From: Caldithrix abyssi DSM 13497
GTDB taxonomy: Bacteria > Electryoneota > AABM5-125-24 > Hatepunaeales > Hatepunaeaceae
Direction of reading: 5' to 3'
Assembly (NCBI GenBank): GCA_945865405.1
Contig: CAMBDS010000002.1
Location: 128,368 to 192,367 of the forward strand
DNA: 64,000 bases
Part shown: piece after piece, positions 55,500-64,000 of the stretch
Position numbering within the stretch: position 1 is the first letter of the stretch
Layout of the letters: every line of letters starts with the position of its first letter
Position numbers and translations under genes: made by a program
The notes under the pieces: model-generated
The model's database searches: none
The model's input: the letters and a program-made list of their open reading frames with translations, nothing else
What the model was told of the DNA's origin: nothing

Positions 55500-55612
55500 C
55501 CAGAATTCCCTTTCGTGACTCCAAATTTGTAATTTTCAATTCTCACATTCCATTCGTAATTCGTAATTCACACATTCCATTCGTAATTCGTAACTCGTAA
55601 TTCGTAATTCCA
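55500..55612. repeat. Heptanucleotide array ATTCGTA
   Basis: From about 55552 to 55610 the sequence is built of 7-bp units: ATTCGTA, ATTCGTA, ATTCACA, a 6-base unit, then ATTCGTA, ATTCGTA, ACTCGTA, ATTCGTA. The array fills the gap between the PBP stop and the HAD gene start. Confidence 0.8.
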
Positions 55613-57822
<2,210 letters not shown>

Positions 57823-57826
<4 letters not shown>

Positions 57827-57870
57827 CAGTTAACCAGCAACCAGTCACCAGCCACCAGTGACAAGTCACC
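57823..57870 (-). repeat. Heptanucleotide array CACCAGT-like
   Basis: Consecutive 7-base units TTAACCAG (8), CAACCAG, TCACCAG, CCACCAG, TGACAAG, TCACC. The units are degenerate but the period is constant. Confidence 0.65.
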
Positions 57871-58424
57871 GTCCTAATATACACAATCCAAGACAGTTGG
57901 AAAAGCTTCGTAGGGCTTCTATCGCGTTTTCCAATGCAAGCCCTAAATGAGACCAGTTACCGTCTTGGAGGGCGGGTTTCAACCCGACCTTGAGCCGCTA
58001 TGTGGCTCATCATCCCAGCGCAAGCTGGGATCCATACCTACAATCGACTGGGACTTTCAGTCCGCCCTTATCAATTTTTTGTTATCAAGTTCCTCACTTG
58101 ACGACTGCGGAACAATTATTTGCAATTTGAGAAACTGCAAATTATATTCTTCTTGTTGGTCGTCTAAACCTACCTCTTGCACTGCTGACCTGATGCCGAA
58201 TGGAACAGATACTTGTCAGTGACCTCTAATAATAGAGGGTGCCTTGTCACTTCGTTATTGCCCACCCTATTTTTTTCTTGGATGGCAGAATTCAGTCCGC
58301 TCGTTCCGCGAATTATCTAATGTTAACGGCGCAGGCCAAGTATTGGCTAAGGGCGTGTAACACATTTTTCGGCGTTTAGAATATTAGTAGTCAACATGTC
58401 AATACGACCAAAATTAATGGGAAA
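57827..58424. other. Intergenic region: heptamer array plus four adjacent hairpins
   Basis: No gene is supported; a 91-codon frame here only crosses hairpins. 57823-57870 is a 7-bp-period array (CAACCAG, TCACCAG, CCACCAG, TGACAAG). 57970-58070 holds four different hairpins in a row: GGGTTTCAACCC; GAGCC/GGCTC; ATCCCAGC/GCTGGGAT with loop GCAA (58012-58031); and GGACTTTCAGTCC. The remainder up to 58424 is AT-richer and presumably holds the promoter of the oxygenase gene. Confidence 0.7.
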
Positions 58425-59063
58425 ATGGGACTTAACAGTAACCAACAAGCTGATCTCAAAGAGTTAGGCTGGTGTCGATTCAGTCTTTCTGAAACCGGAA
58501 GTTCTGTGGAAGAATTGTGCGCAAGCCTCGGCTTCATAATTTACATCACGGAAGTAAAACCCAAGCACAACGCCAAAGGGCTTGTGACATCTTTAAAGCC
58601 CCTTGCATTTCACACAGACCACAGTCGCGCTGACTTTGTTGCATGGTACTGTCATTCTCAATCCGAAACTGGAGGGGAGACGATTCTTACTGATGCCGTC
58701 TGCGCATTTGATAAACTTACAGATAGCGACAAGTCGGCCCTTAAAAAAGTGCTACTTTATGAGCATAAGATTTTTCCTGACGACCCTGAGCAAACTCCGT
58801 TTGTAGATTTAAGTAAGGGCATTCCAGAAATCTATTTTTCCTACTGGTTTGCTGAAGATATAGTTGACCCCGCTACCAAGAACGCACTCCAATCCTTCAA
58901 ATCATACTTGGAAGCAAGTCCCAAGGTTCGTTTTCGCATGATTCCGGGAGACTTTCTGATCGTCAACAACAAGAGAATGCTTCATAGTCGAACACAAATA
59001 TCCGACTCTGAAAGACATCTTACACGTTACTGGATTGAAAAACCAAAGGCGAATCTAAAATGA
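58425..59063 (+). CDS. Small TauD/TfdA-type 2-oxoglutarate/Fe(II) oxygenase
   Basis: 212 residues, shorter than most TauD proteins (about 280). The Fe(II) triad is visible: HxD in AFHTDHS, the distal His in RMLHSRTQI, and a 2OG-binding Arg in HLTRYWIEKP. GGETILTDA is the usual strand after the HxD. Such enzymes hydroxylate or desaturate small molecules or peptide residues using O2 and 2-oxoglutarate. Its stop overlaps the next start (ATGA), so the two products are made together and probably work together. Local composition is AT-richer than the znu operon downstream, hinting at acquisition by transfer. Substrate unknown. Confidence 0.85.
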   Translation: MGLNSNQQADLKELGWCRFSLSETGSSVEELCASLGFIIYITEVKPKHNAKGLVTSLKPLAFHTDHSRADFVAWYCHSQSETGGETILTDAVCAFDKLTDSDKSALKKVLLYEHKIFPDDPEQTPFVDLSKGIPEIYFSYWFAEDIVDPATKNALQSFKSYLEASPKVRFRMIPGDFLIVNNKRMLHSRTQISDSERHLTRYWIEKPKANLK

Positions 59064-59584
59064 ACACAACAACCGCAACTAATTTAACTGCACGACCAGC
59101 GATATCGAATGAAAGAGTAGCTAACCTCATTGCACTTGGAATTCCGCAACAGGTCGCAGTAATTGACCTCGAGATGGTCAAAATGAAACTCTCTGAACCA
59201 AAGGAAAACATCGGTTGGACAATAGACCAATGTGAAGATGCGGAGATCGAGTACAAACGGTACTTAGCGCTCTGCTTGAAGTTTCCTTATCCGAGTTATT
59301 CAATCGTTCCGAACAAAATCATGGACACCATGTGGCACTATCACATCCTTGACACTCGCGCCTATCACAAGGATTGTGATAGTGTTTTTGGCCATTACTT
59401 CCACCACTTTCCATACTTTGGGCTTCGCGGCGCAGACGACGAGAGGAATCTGAAGTCCGCCTTCGAAAAAACAAAAGAGCTCTATGAGAAGCTCTTCAGT
59501 GAACCAATGGCAAGAAACCGCGAGTCTGATTGCTGGCATGACTGTGAGGACAGATGTTGGCATGCTTGTTCTGACGATAAATAG
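59060..59584 (+). CDS. GRDP-like (glycine-rich-domain-containing-protein-like) protein with tandem CWHxC tail
   Basis: 174 residues. The core (YKRYLALCLKFPYPS; PNKIMDTMWHYHILDTRAYH; VFGHYFHHFPYFGLRG) matches the GRDP-like/DUF1399-type family, whose conserved HxH and HYxHH residues suggest a metal site. The last 20 residues end in C158-W-H-D-C162 and C166-W-H-A-C170, two copies of CWHxC at 8-residue spacing in an acidic context. This could be a metal-binding tail or a peptide substrate for the coupled oxygenase. No signal peptide. The function of the bacterial family is unknown to me. Confidence 0.75.
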   Translation: MNTTTATNLTARPAISNERVANLIALGIPQQVAVIDLEMVKMKLSEPKENIGWTIDQCEDAEIEYKRYLALCLKFPYPSYSIVPNKIMDTMWHYHILDTRAYHKDCDSVFGHYFHHFPYFGLRGADDERNLKSAFEKTKELYEKLFSEPMARNRESDCWHDCEDRCWHACSDDK

Positions 59585-59597
59585 GTTTATTTTCTGT

Positions 59598-59623
59598 GCC
59601 GTCAGGTGCTCTCACCTGACGGC
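59598..59623. terminator. Perfect 11-bp hairpin of the GTCAGGT family after the oxygenase/GRDP pair
   Basis: GCCGTCAGGTG (59598-59608) and CACCTGACGGC (59613-59623) with loop CTCT. It begins 13 bases after the stop and could end the two-gene transcript, though no T-run follows. Confidence 0.6.
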
Positions 59624-59677
59624 AGCGGAACTCAACAAAAGTATGCCCCCTCCCCCAAACTCCCCCCGCATTTCCTC

Positions 59678-59691
59678 GTAATTCCTATTAC
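59678..59691. promoter_or_regulatory. Candidate metal-regulator (Zur/Fur-like) operator upstream of the zinc operon
   Basis: GTAAT-TCCT-ATTAC is a perfect 5-bp inverted repeat with a 4-base centre, 48 bases before the ATG of the first gene of a zinc-uptake-type operon. GTAAT...ATTAC arms resemble Zur boxes of some proteobacteria. The match is short and could be chance. Confidence 0.3.
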
Positions 59692-59738
59692 ACCCAAGCG
59701 ACTCGGTGTTCTGTTCCAAACCCCAAACTCCGGAGACG

Positions 59739-60062
59739 ATGATTCTCTTCCGAAAACATAGCTTGGCTGTTGTATGGATGCTGGTAGCCGCCGCGATGTT
59801 CTCGTGGCCCGCCGACGCATACCATCACCACAGCCTGTTAGTCGTTCAATCGCAGGATCTCGCCGCGTGCCATGAAGATGGTGGTGGTCAATGTCATATC
59901 GACCAGTACCTGAACTCACTTCAAGGCAGCGAAGCCTCCTCCTTCACAACGATTGAACTTCTAAACGTAAACCAACCCCTCGCTGCCCAACACGAATCGC
60001 CCCGACCTGAGTCTGAAAAGATTACCGGGTCGTCCCCTCGCGCTCCTCCCGCTTCCCTCTAA
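59739..60062 (+). CDS. Small exported His-rich protein at the head of the zinc operon
   Basis: The ATG at 59739 with GGAG upstream gives 107 residues; a GTG at 59706 is less likely. The signal peptide (LAVVWMLVAAAMFSWPADA) is followed directly by YHHHS, then CHEDGGGQCHIDQY, a cluster of His, Cys and acidic residues suited to metal binding. The rest is low-complexity. Similar small His-rich proteins often precede metal transporters; a periplasmic zinc-capturing or sensing role is inferred from position and composition only. Confidence 0.6.
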   Translation: MILFRKHSLAVVWMLVAAAMFSWPADAYHHHSLLVVQSQDLAACHEDGGGQCHIDQYLNSLQGSEASSFTTIELLNVNQPLAAQHESPRPESEKITGSSPRAPPASL

Positions 60063-60281
60063 AAACTACTACAAACTGATTTCTCTGTTATCAGACGCGT
60101 CTCCCGTCGGATAATTCCGCACGGGCGTTACCTGCTTGGTTTTCAATCAATTACTTTACTTGTTCTGTCAGGTCTTAACTGTAAAGCGTGACCTGACAGC
60201 TAAACTTACCCCCGTCAGGTCTCCACTTCGTTAAAGACCTGACGAAAAAGTAAATAACTTTCACTTTAGAGGGATAACTCT
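60063..60281. repeat. Two GTCAGGTC hairpins in the znu operon
   Basis: TGTCAGGTC/GACCTGACA at 60166-60198 (15-base loop) and CGTCAGGTCT/AGACCTGACG at 60213-60244 (12-base loop), in tandem between the His-rich gene and the barrel gene. The second is followed by AAAAAG. They may attenuate transcription within the operon. Confidence 0.75.
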
Positions 60282-61352
60282 ATGCATTTCAGCATACCCA
60301 TGTGCGCCGCGCTATTGCTCGCGCTCGCCATTTCGCTTGGCCAAACCGTTCCGTCGGTTGCCGGGGTCACCAACCCCAACATTTCGGTCATCGGCAACAC
60401 CTTAATTCAAATGGTCGATGACCCCGCTGACCCCAACCATGGCCGCCCTCAGCTCAGTTTCGAGGAAGCCGAAGTCATCTTCGACGACTACCTCAACCCC
60501 TTTGCTCGAGGCACCTTTGTCCTCGCCTTCAGTGACGAGGGCGCGGAGGTCGAAGAAGCCTTCTTCGACATCGTTCGCGGCTTGCCCATGGGTCTCGGCC
60601 TCCGGGTAGGTAAATTCCGGCAGGACTTCGGCAGGCTCAATCCGTTGCATCCCCACGCTTACTCCTTCATCGCCGTTCCTGCCATGCTTCAAGCCTACAT
60701 GCCGGGTGAGGAGTCGTTCAACGACGTTGGCATCTCCCTCTCCGACCTGATCGCGCTTGGCCCTGTTGCCGCGACCATTTCTGGCACTGTCCTCAGCGGC
60801 GCGACATTCCTTGCCGAAGAAGACAGCTCCGCCGAGTCCCGGCTCGGCTGGAATCTCCGCTGGCGCAATTTCGTCACGCTTGGCGGGCGCAACTCGCTCG
60901 AGTTTGGCGCGTCAGCCACGTCTGGTGTCTCCGAGCCACAGTACGGCATGAAGACCTCGCTCTTTGGCTTGGACTTCAAGTCGAAGATCTACACCGCCTC
61001 CGCCAACTACTTCACCTTGCAGGGCGAATGGATCTCCCTCAGCAAGGACAGTGATGACGGCAGCGGAACGGGAACGATAGAGACCTTCAAGCCGTCCGGC
61101 TTCTACCTTGCCGCCGATTTCACACAGGGCAGAATGTACGGCGGTCTGAAATTGGAAAACTTTCAGGAGGTCGCTGCTGGTACCTCAACAATGTCTTCGA
61201 TGGGCATCTACGGCGGGATCGGTTTGCTCGAGGAGAGCACCCTCTTCCGCTTCCTCATTGAAAACGTCAAGCCCGCTGGAGTGGACGCCTTCAACCGCTA
61301 CATGGTTCAAGCCGTTTTCTCGATGGGACCCCACAAAGCACACCAATTCTAA
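60282..61352 (+). CDS. Outer-membrane beta-barrel (porin-like) protein of the zinc uptake operon
   Basis: 356 residues with a signal peptide (about 1-28). The N-terminal ISVIGNTLIQ and DDYLNPFARGTFVLAF, then LPMGLGLRVGKFRQDFGRLNPLH, are porin-like barrel strands resembling the phosphate-porin/OprO-like group. The C-terminus ends in FSMGPHKAHQF with a terminal Phe, favourable for Bam recognition. Fifteen bases before znuA. Probably lets zinc, or a zinc complex, cross the outer membrane; this is inferred from the operon. Confidence 0.7.
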   Translation: MHFSIPMCAALLLALAISLGQTVPSVAGVTNPNISVIGNTLIQMVDDPADPNHGRPQLSFEEAEVIFDDYLNPFARGTFVLAFSDEGAEVEEAFFDIVRGLPMGLGLRVGKFRQDFGRLNPLHPHAYSFIAVPAMLQAYMPGEESFNDVGISLSDLIALGPVAATISGTVLSGATFLAEEDSSAESRLGWNLRWRNFVTLGGRNSLEFGASATSGVSEPQYGMKTSLFGLDFKSKIYTASANYFTLQGEWISLSKDSDDGSGTGTIETFKPSGFYLAADFTQGRMYGGLKLENFQEVAAGTSTMSSMGIYGGIGLLEESTLFRFLIENVKPAGVDAFNRYMVQAVFSMGPHKAHQF

Positions 61353-61367
61353 CCCAAAGGAATCACC

Positions 61368-62252
61368 ATGAAAAAAATGAAGTATGTGCTGGCTTTTCTC
61401 TATATAGTCACAACTTCAACCATCGCTTCGGCAAAGGTTTTGGTTGCTGCTTCGATCCCCGACCTCGCCTCTATTGCCTCCTATGTTGGGGGCGAGCGAG
61501 TCACTACCTTCGCCATCACGCACGGCAACGATAACGCCCACTCAGTCGAGGTTCTCCCCTCCTACATGATTAAGGTTGCCAAATCCGACCTCTACCTGAA
61601 AGTCGGTTTACAGCTTGACCAGTGGGCATCGGGTATCATCGACGGTTCGCGCAACAGGCGGCTGAAGGTGATCGACTGCTCGACCGGAATATCAGTCCTC
61701 GAAAAACCTGTCGGGCGGGTCTCTGCCGAACAAGGCGACGTCCACCCCGACGGCAACCCGCACTACTGGCTCGATCCGTCACGAGCGGCAATTGCCGCCG
61801 CGACCATTGCCGAAGCATTGGCCCTGATTGATCCGAACAGAGCATCGATTTATCGAATGAATGCCGCTAAATTTGCTGGCGAAGCTGAGAATAGGAAGTC
61901 TGAATGGAAGCAGAGGTTATCCGGTGCGGCGTCTCATCCGCTGATAACCTACCATCGGTCATGGGCATACTTTACCGATGTCTTTGGCTTCACTCAGGCA
62001 GGCTACGTCGAGCCTATCCCCGGCATTCCACCGACGGGCTCGCACCAGAAGGATCTCATCGAAATCATCAAAGCTCGCGGCGTGAAACTCCTTCTTGAGG
62101 AGGCATTCTATCCCTCGGATGCCGGCGAATTTCTCGAACGGCAGACCGGGATCAAGGTAATCAAAGCAGATGCATCCTGTTCAGGAAGTGAAGCAAACAG
62201 CTACTTTGACCATATTGAGCAACTGGTCAGACAGATCGAGGATATCCGATGA
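61368..62252 (+). CDS. znuA: Zinc/manganese ABC transporter substrate-binding protein (ZnuA/TroA family)
   Basis: 294 residues with a signal peptide ending at ASAK. Metal ligands typical of the cluster A-I proteins are seen: His in GNDNAHSVEV, His in GNPHYWLDP, His in TYHRSWAYF, and an acidic residue in EEAFYPSD. No long His-rich loop between strands, unlike many ZnuA proteins; the His-rich role may fall to the separate small protein upstream. It overlaps the permease gene by 4 bases. Zinc is more likely than manganese from context, not proven. Confidence 0.88.
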   Translation: MKKMKYVLAFLYIVTTSTIASAKVLVAASIPDLASIASYVGGERVTTFAITHGNDNAHSVEVLPSYMIKVAKSDLYLKVGLQLDQWASGIIDGSRNRRLKVIDCSTGISVLEKPVGRVSAEQGDVHPDGNPHYWLDPSRAAIAAATIAEALALIDPNRASIYRMNAAKFAGEAENRKSEWKQRLSGAASHPLITYHRSWAYFTDVFGFTQAGYVEPIPGIPPTGSHQKDLIEIIKARGVKLLLEEAFYPSDAGEFLERQTGIKVIKADASCSGSEANSYFDHIEQLVRQIEDIR

Positions 62253-63076
62253 TCTGGAGCGCCCTGACCTACCCTTTTATTTGGACAGCTCTTGCCGCGG
62301 CACTGGTATTGGGCGGAATTCACGCTTATCTCGGCTTCCACGTCGTCCGTCGCGGGGTCATCTTTGTCGATCTTGCCCTCGCCCAGATGGCGGCGCTTGG
62401 CGTCGGGATCGGTATCCTGTTTGGGCTGGAAGATCACGGAGTATCGAGCTACCTTCTGGCACTCGGAACGACGTTGGTCGGGGCGCTCATCATCTCGCTC
62501 CTGCGGTACAGCTCCTCCAAGGCTCCCCTCGAAGCCTTCATCGGGATCATCTTTGCTTCGGCTCAAGCCTTGGTGATAGTCCTGCTGGCGAAAACTCCAT
62601 CGGGAACGGAACATCTGAAAGAGACGCTGATCGGGTCGATCTTCACCGTATCACCCACTCATGTTTTCTGGACGGCGATTCTCTACGTCTGCATTGGCCT
62701 GCTTCACTACTTGTTCCGTAAGCCGCTCTTTCAGATCACTGAAAATCCTGATGAAGCGAAACGGGCTGGAATGAACCTTTTCGTCTGGGATCTCTTCTTC
62801 TACGGGGCGTTTGGACTGGTGGTGACGTCGTCTGTGCAGATTGCCGGGGTCTTGCTGGTCTTTGGGTTGCTGGTGATACCGTCGGTTGCCGCGATGCTGC
62901 TCACTGACCGGACGGGAGCGAGGCTGGCATTCGGGTGGGTTTTTGCCGCTGTAGCTTCGTTTGTCGGGCTGGTCGGAGCGTTCGTGCTTGACCTTCCCGC
63001 CGCTCCGGCGATCATGCTTACGATGACTCTGATGCTGGTAGTGGTGGGGGTAGTTGGTATGGTGCGGAAGGTGTAA
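62249..63076 (+). CDS. znuB: Metal ABC transporter permease (ZnuB/MntB family)
   Basis: 275 residues with about eight membrane helices. GGIHAYLGFHVVRRGVIFVDLALAQMAALG is the family N-terminal segment (quoted only in part: VIFVDLALAQMAALG), and VFGLLVIPSVAAMLLT is the conserved core. It overlaps znuA (ATGA). No ATP-binding subunit gene follows: a terminator-like palindrome and an opposite-strand gene come next. Confidence 0.9.
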   Translation: MIWSALTYPFIWTALAAALVLGGIHAYLGFHVVRRGVIFVDLALAQMAALGVGIGILFGLEDHGVSSYLLALGTTLVGALIISLLRYSSSKAPLEAFIGIIFASAQALVIVLLAKTPSGTEHLKETLIGSIFTVSPTHVFWTAILYVCIGLLHYLFRKPLFQITENPDEAKRAGMNLFVWDLFFYGAFGLVVTSSVQIAGVLLVFGLLVIPSVAAMLLTDRTGARLAFGWVFAAVASFVGLVGAFVLDLPAAPAIMLTMTLMLVVVGVVGMVRKV

Positions 63077-63100
63077 TTCGGAGAAGCTTTCCAGAGAACG

Positions 63101-63132
63101 TAGAGGCGTCCGTTAGCTAACGGACGCCTCTA
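63101..63132. terminator. Perfect 32-bp palindrome between znuB and the HmuY-like gene
   Basis: TAGAGGCGTCCGTTAG pairs exactly with CTAACGGACGCCTCTA. Outer flanks AGAGAACG (about 63093) and CGTTCTCT (about 63148) add a further inverted pair. It lies between convergent genes and shares GTCCGTT/AACGGAC with the nested hairpin at 30.64 kb. Likely a bidirectional terminator. Confidence 0.75.
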
Positions 63133-63155
63133 GGCCTCTCATACGGACACGTTCT

Positions 63156-64000
63156 CTACAGTTGCTTAAACCGGAACTGCATCCACCCACTCTGCGAAGT
63201 CCCGCCTACCACCATGTAGTAGTTCGTGATCTGCATTTTGTACGTGACATTAGCTGAAGTTCTCAGCAGATAGACGTGGTTTTTCGTTAATAATGTTCTA
63301 TTAAGTTCGAGGTAGTTAAACCACGGCATGACCGAGTCGGTGCCGAAGACCGATATCGAGCCATCCTGATTGAACGGTTGTCCTGCCGGCACGGTGACAG
63401 TCGCGTCGAACGTCGTGTCAGACTTGATCGCACCGGCCATTCCGGGACCGCTTAAGGAAGAGTTCAGCTTGATGCTGTACCCATCGATCATCAAGTCCCA
63501 TGCCGTCGAATTCGATGGGGTGGCAATTGCAACCGAACCACCGGTGCTGAACGAGAAGTAAGCAGGGCCTGTTGTTGCATCGATTGTCGCGAACTGAGCC
63601 GCTCCGCCGATATTGGTCGAACCGTCAGTTTGATAGACGAACTTCAGCGTCACCATTCCGGCACGGCTCATGGTTGAGAGGGCTAGTGAGTCGATGGAGA
63701 CTTTACCAAATTTCCCGATCGCAGTCTTTATCATAAACGTCGTTTTGGTCGGCAATATCCAGTGATTTGGCGGACCTGTGTACCACCACCAGTCGGCATC
63801 GGGAATGGCAAGAGTCATTCTATCTTCCATCCAGAGCGAATCGGCAATGGCTGGTACTGACGCGACCGCATCGAAGTTAGTGCTGTCAGCAAAGTTTAAC
63901 GAAGCCATATCGACGGCTTTCATACCGGCCCCGCCAGATGCTCCGCCATTCGTTTTGCCCATGAAGCGACGGAACGCGAGATCCCAGACCATATTCGTCG
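63156..64000 (-). CDS. HmuY-like protein with two domains, 5' end outside window
   Basis: The frame is open to the window edge. Two HmuY-type modules can be seen. The first begins at WDLAFRRFMGKTNGG, the hallmark WD-[IL]-AFRR segment, and runs to KFVYQTDGSTNIG. The second has YFSFSTGGSVAI, TAWDLMIDGYSIKLNSS and KNHVYLLRTSANVTYKMQI. In the second module the AFRR part is altered to MIDGY. HmuY proteins of Bacteroidetes are surface haem-binding lipoproteins, but many HmuY-like proteins in other phyla have unknown ligands. The lipoprotein signal, if any, lies outside the window. Confidence 0.75.
   Translation of the reverse strand, partial: TNMVWDLAFRRFMGKTNGGASGGAGMKAVDMASLNFADSTNFDAVASVPAIADSLWMEDRMTLAIPDADWWWYTGPPNHWILPTKTTFMIKTAIGKFGKVSIDSLALSTMSRAGMVTLKFVYQTDGSTNIGGAAQFATIDATTGPAYFSFSTGGSVAIATPSNSTAWDLMIDGYSIKLNSSLSGPGMAGAIKSDTTFDATVTVPAGQPFNQDGSISVFGTDSVMPWFNYLELNRTLLTKNHVYLLRTSANVTYKMQITNYYMVVGGTSQSGWMQFRFKQL

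Noticed and set aside
55500-55612. CRISPR array
   Set aside because: The repeat unit is 7 bp with no spacers; it is a heptamer tandem array. No cas genes are in the window.
57947-58222. A 91-codon plus-strand frame before the oxygenase gene
   Set aside because: It runs across four intergenic hairpins and ends in unrelated sequence; not a plausible protein.
58425-59063. Truncated pseudogene of a TauD enzyme, given its short length
   Set aside because: All iron and 2OG ligands are present in order and the frame is intact with a coupled downstream gene.

Overview
The window comes from a Gram-negative (diderm) bacterium, most likely an uncultured lineage of the FCB superphylum (the broad group holding Bacteroidetes, Marinimicrobia, Zixibacteria, KSB1-like phyla and relatives). 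The evidence is three secreted proteins ending in type IX secretion (T9SS) type A sorting domains with the YPNPFN motif, a PorV/PorQ-like outer-membrane protein, LptD and BamD, a DUF5916 barrel, HmuY-like domains and a bifunctional Rel. The phylum cannot be fixed from the sequence alone. Coding density is high, with many ATGA or few-base overlaps. Non-ATG starts seem common.

Layout. 1-9.8 kb: the 3' part of a giant Ig-like (Big-1/invasin type) surface protein, translationally coupled to a small outer-membrane beta-barrel. 10-16.6 kb: a type IV pilus motor and signalling cluster (two PilT-like retraction ATPases, a hybrid histidine kinase, a response regulator, PilB), followed by thiL. 17.9-22.7 kb: two convergent T9SS-exported proteins, one with a CxxCH haem motif, sharing a perfect bidirectional terminator, then a small secreted protein. 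23.7-27.9 kb: glutamate dehydrogenase and a PEP-synthase-like/nucleotidyltransferase fusion. 27.9-34.8 kb: DUF5916 barrel, dtd, another T9SS protein, resB. 34.9-47.3 kb: long minus-strand housekeeping runs (Gfo/Idh/MocA-lnt-orf-bamD-nadD; rel-ruvX; yicC-gmk-rpoZ-coaBC-udg-dnaB). 47.4-57.8 kb: PorV-like, lptD, an orphan MazE-like gene, a SUMF1-type lipoprotein, rarA, two paralogous small lipoproteins, a HAD phosphatase and a class A PBP. 58.4-59.6 kb: a two-gene unit of a small 2OG-Fe(II) oxygenase and a GRDP-like protein with a CWHxC tandem tail. 59.7-63.1 kb: a zinc-type uptake operon (His-rich small exported protein, outer-membrane barrel, znuA, znuB) with no ATPase gene. 63.2 kb to the end: a two-domain HmuY-like protein cut by the window edge.

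The most unusual features are in the repeats. Long intergenic gaps hold mosaics of different small perfect hairpins, including a GTCAGGT family found at six places. A C-rich palindromic element with a GCAAGCGGTGGGG core occurs between genes and also inside two genes in frame (rarA, and the sorting domain of a T9SS protein). Three separate arrays of unrelated sequence all have a 7-bp period, like the heptanucleotide STRR repeats of cyanobacteria. Together these suggest active spread of mini-repeats into both non-coding and coding DNA. The best candidate for an undescribed functional system is the coupled oxygenase/GRDP-like pair at 58.4-59.6 kb.
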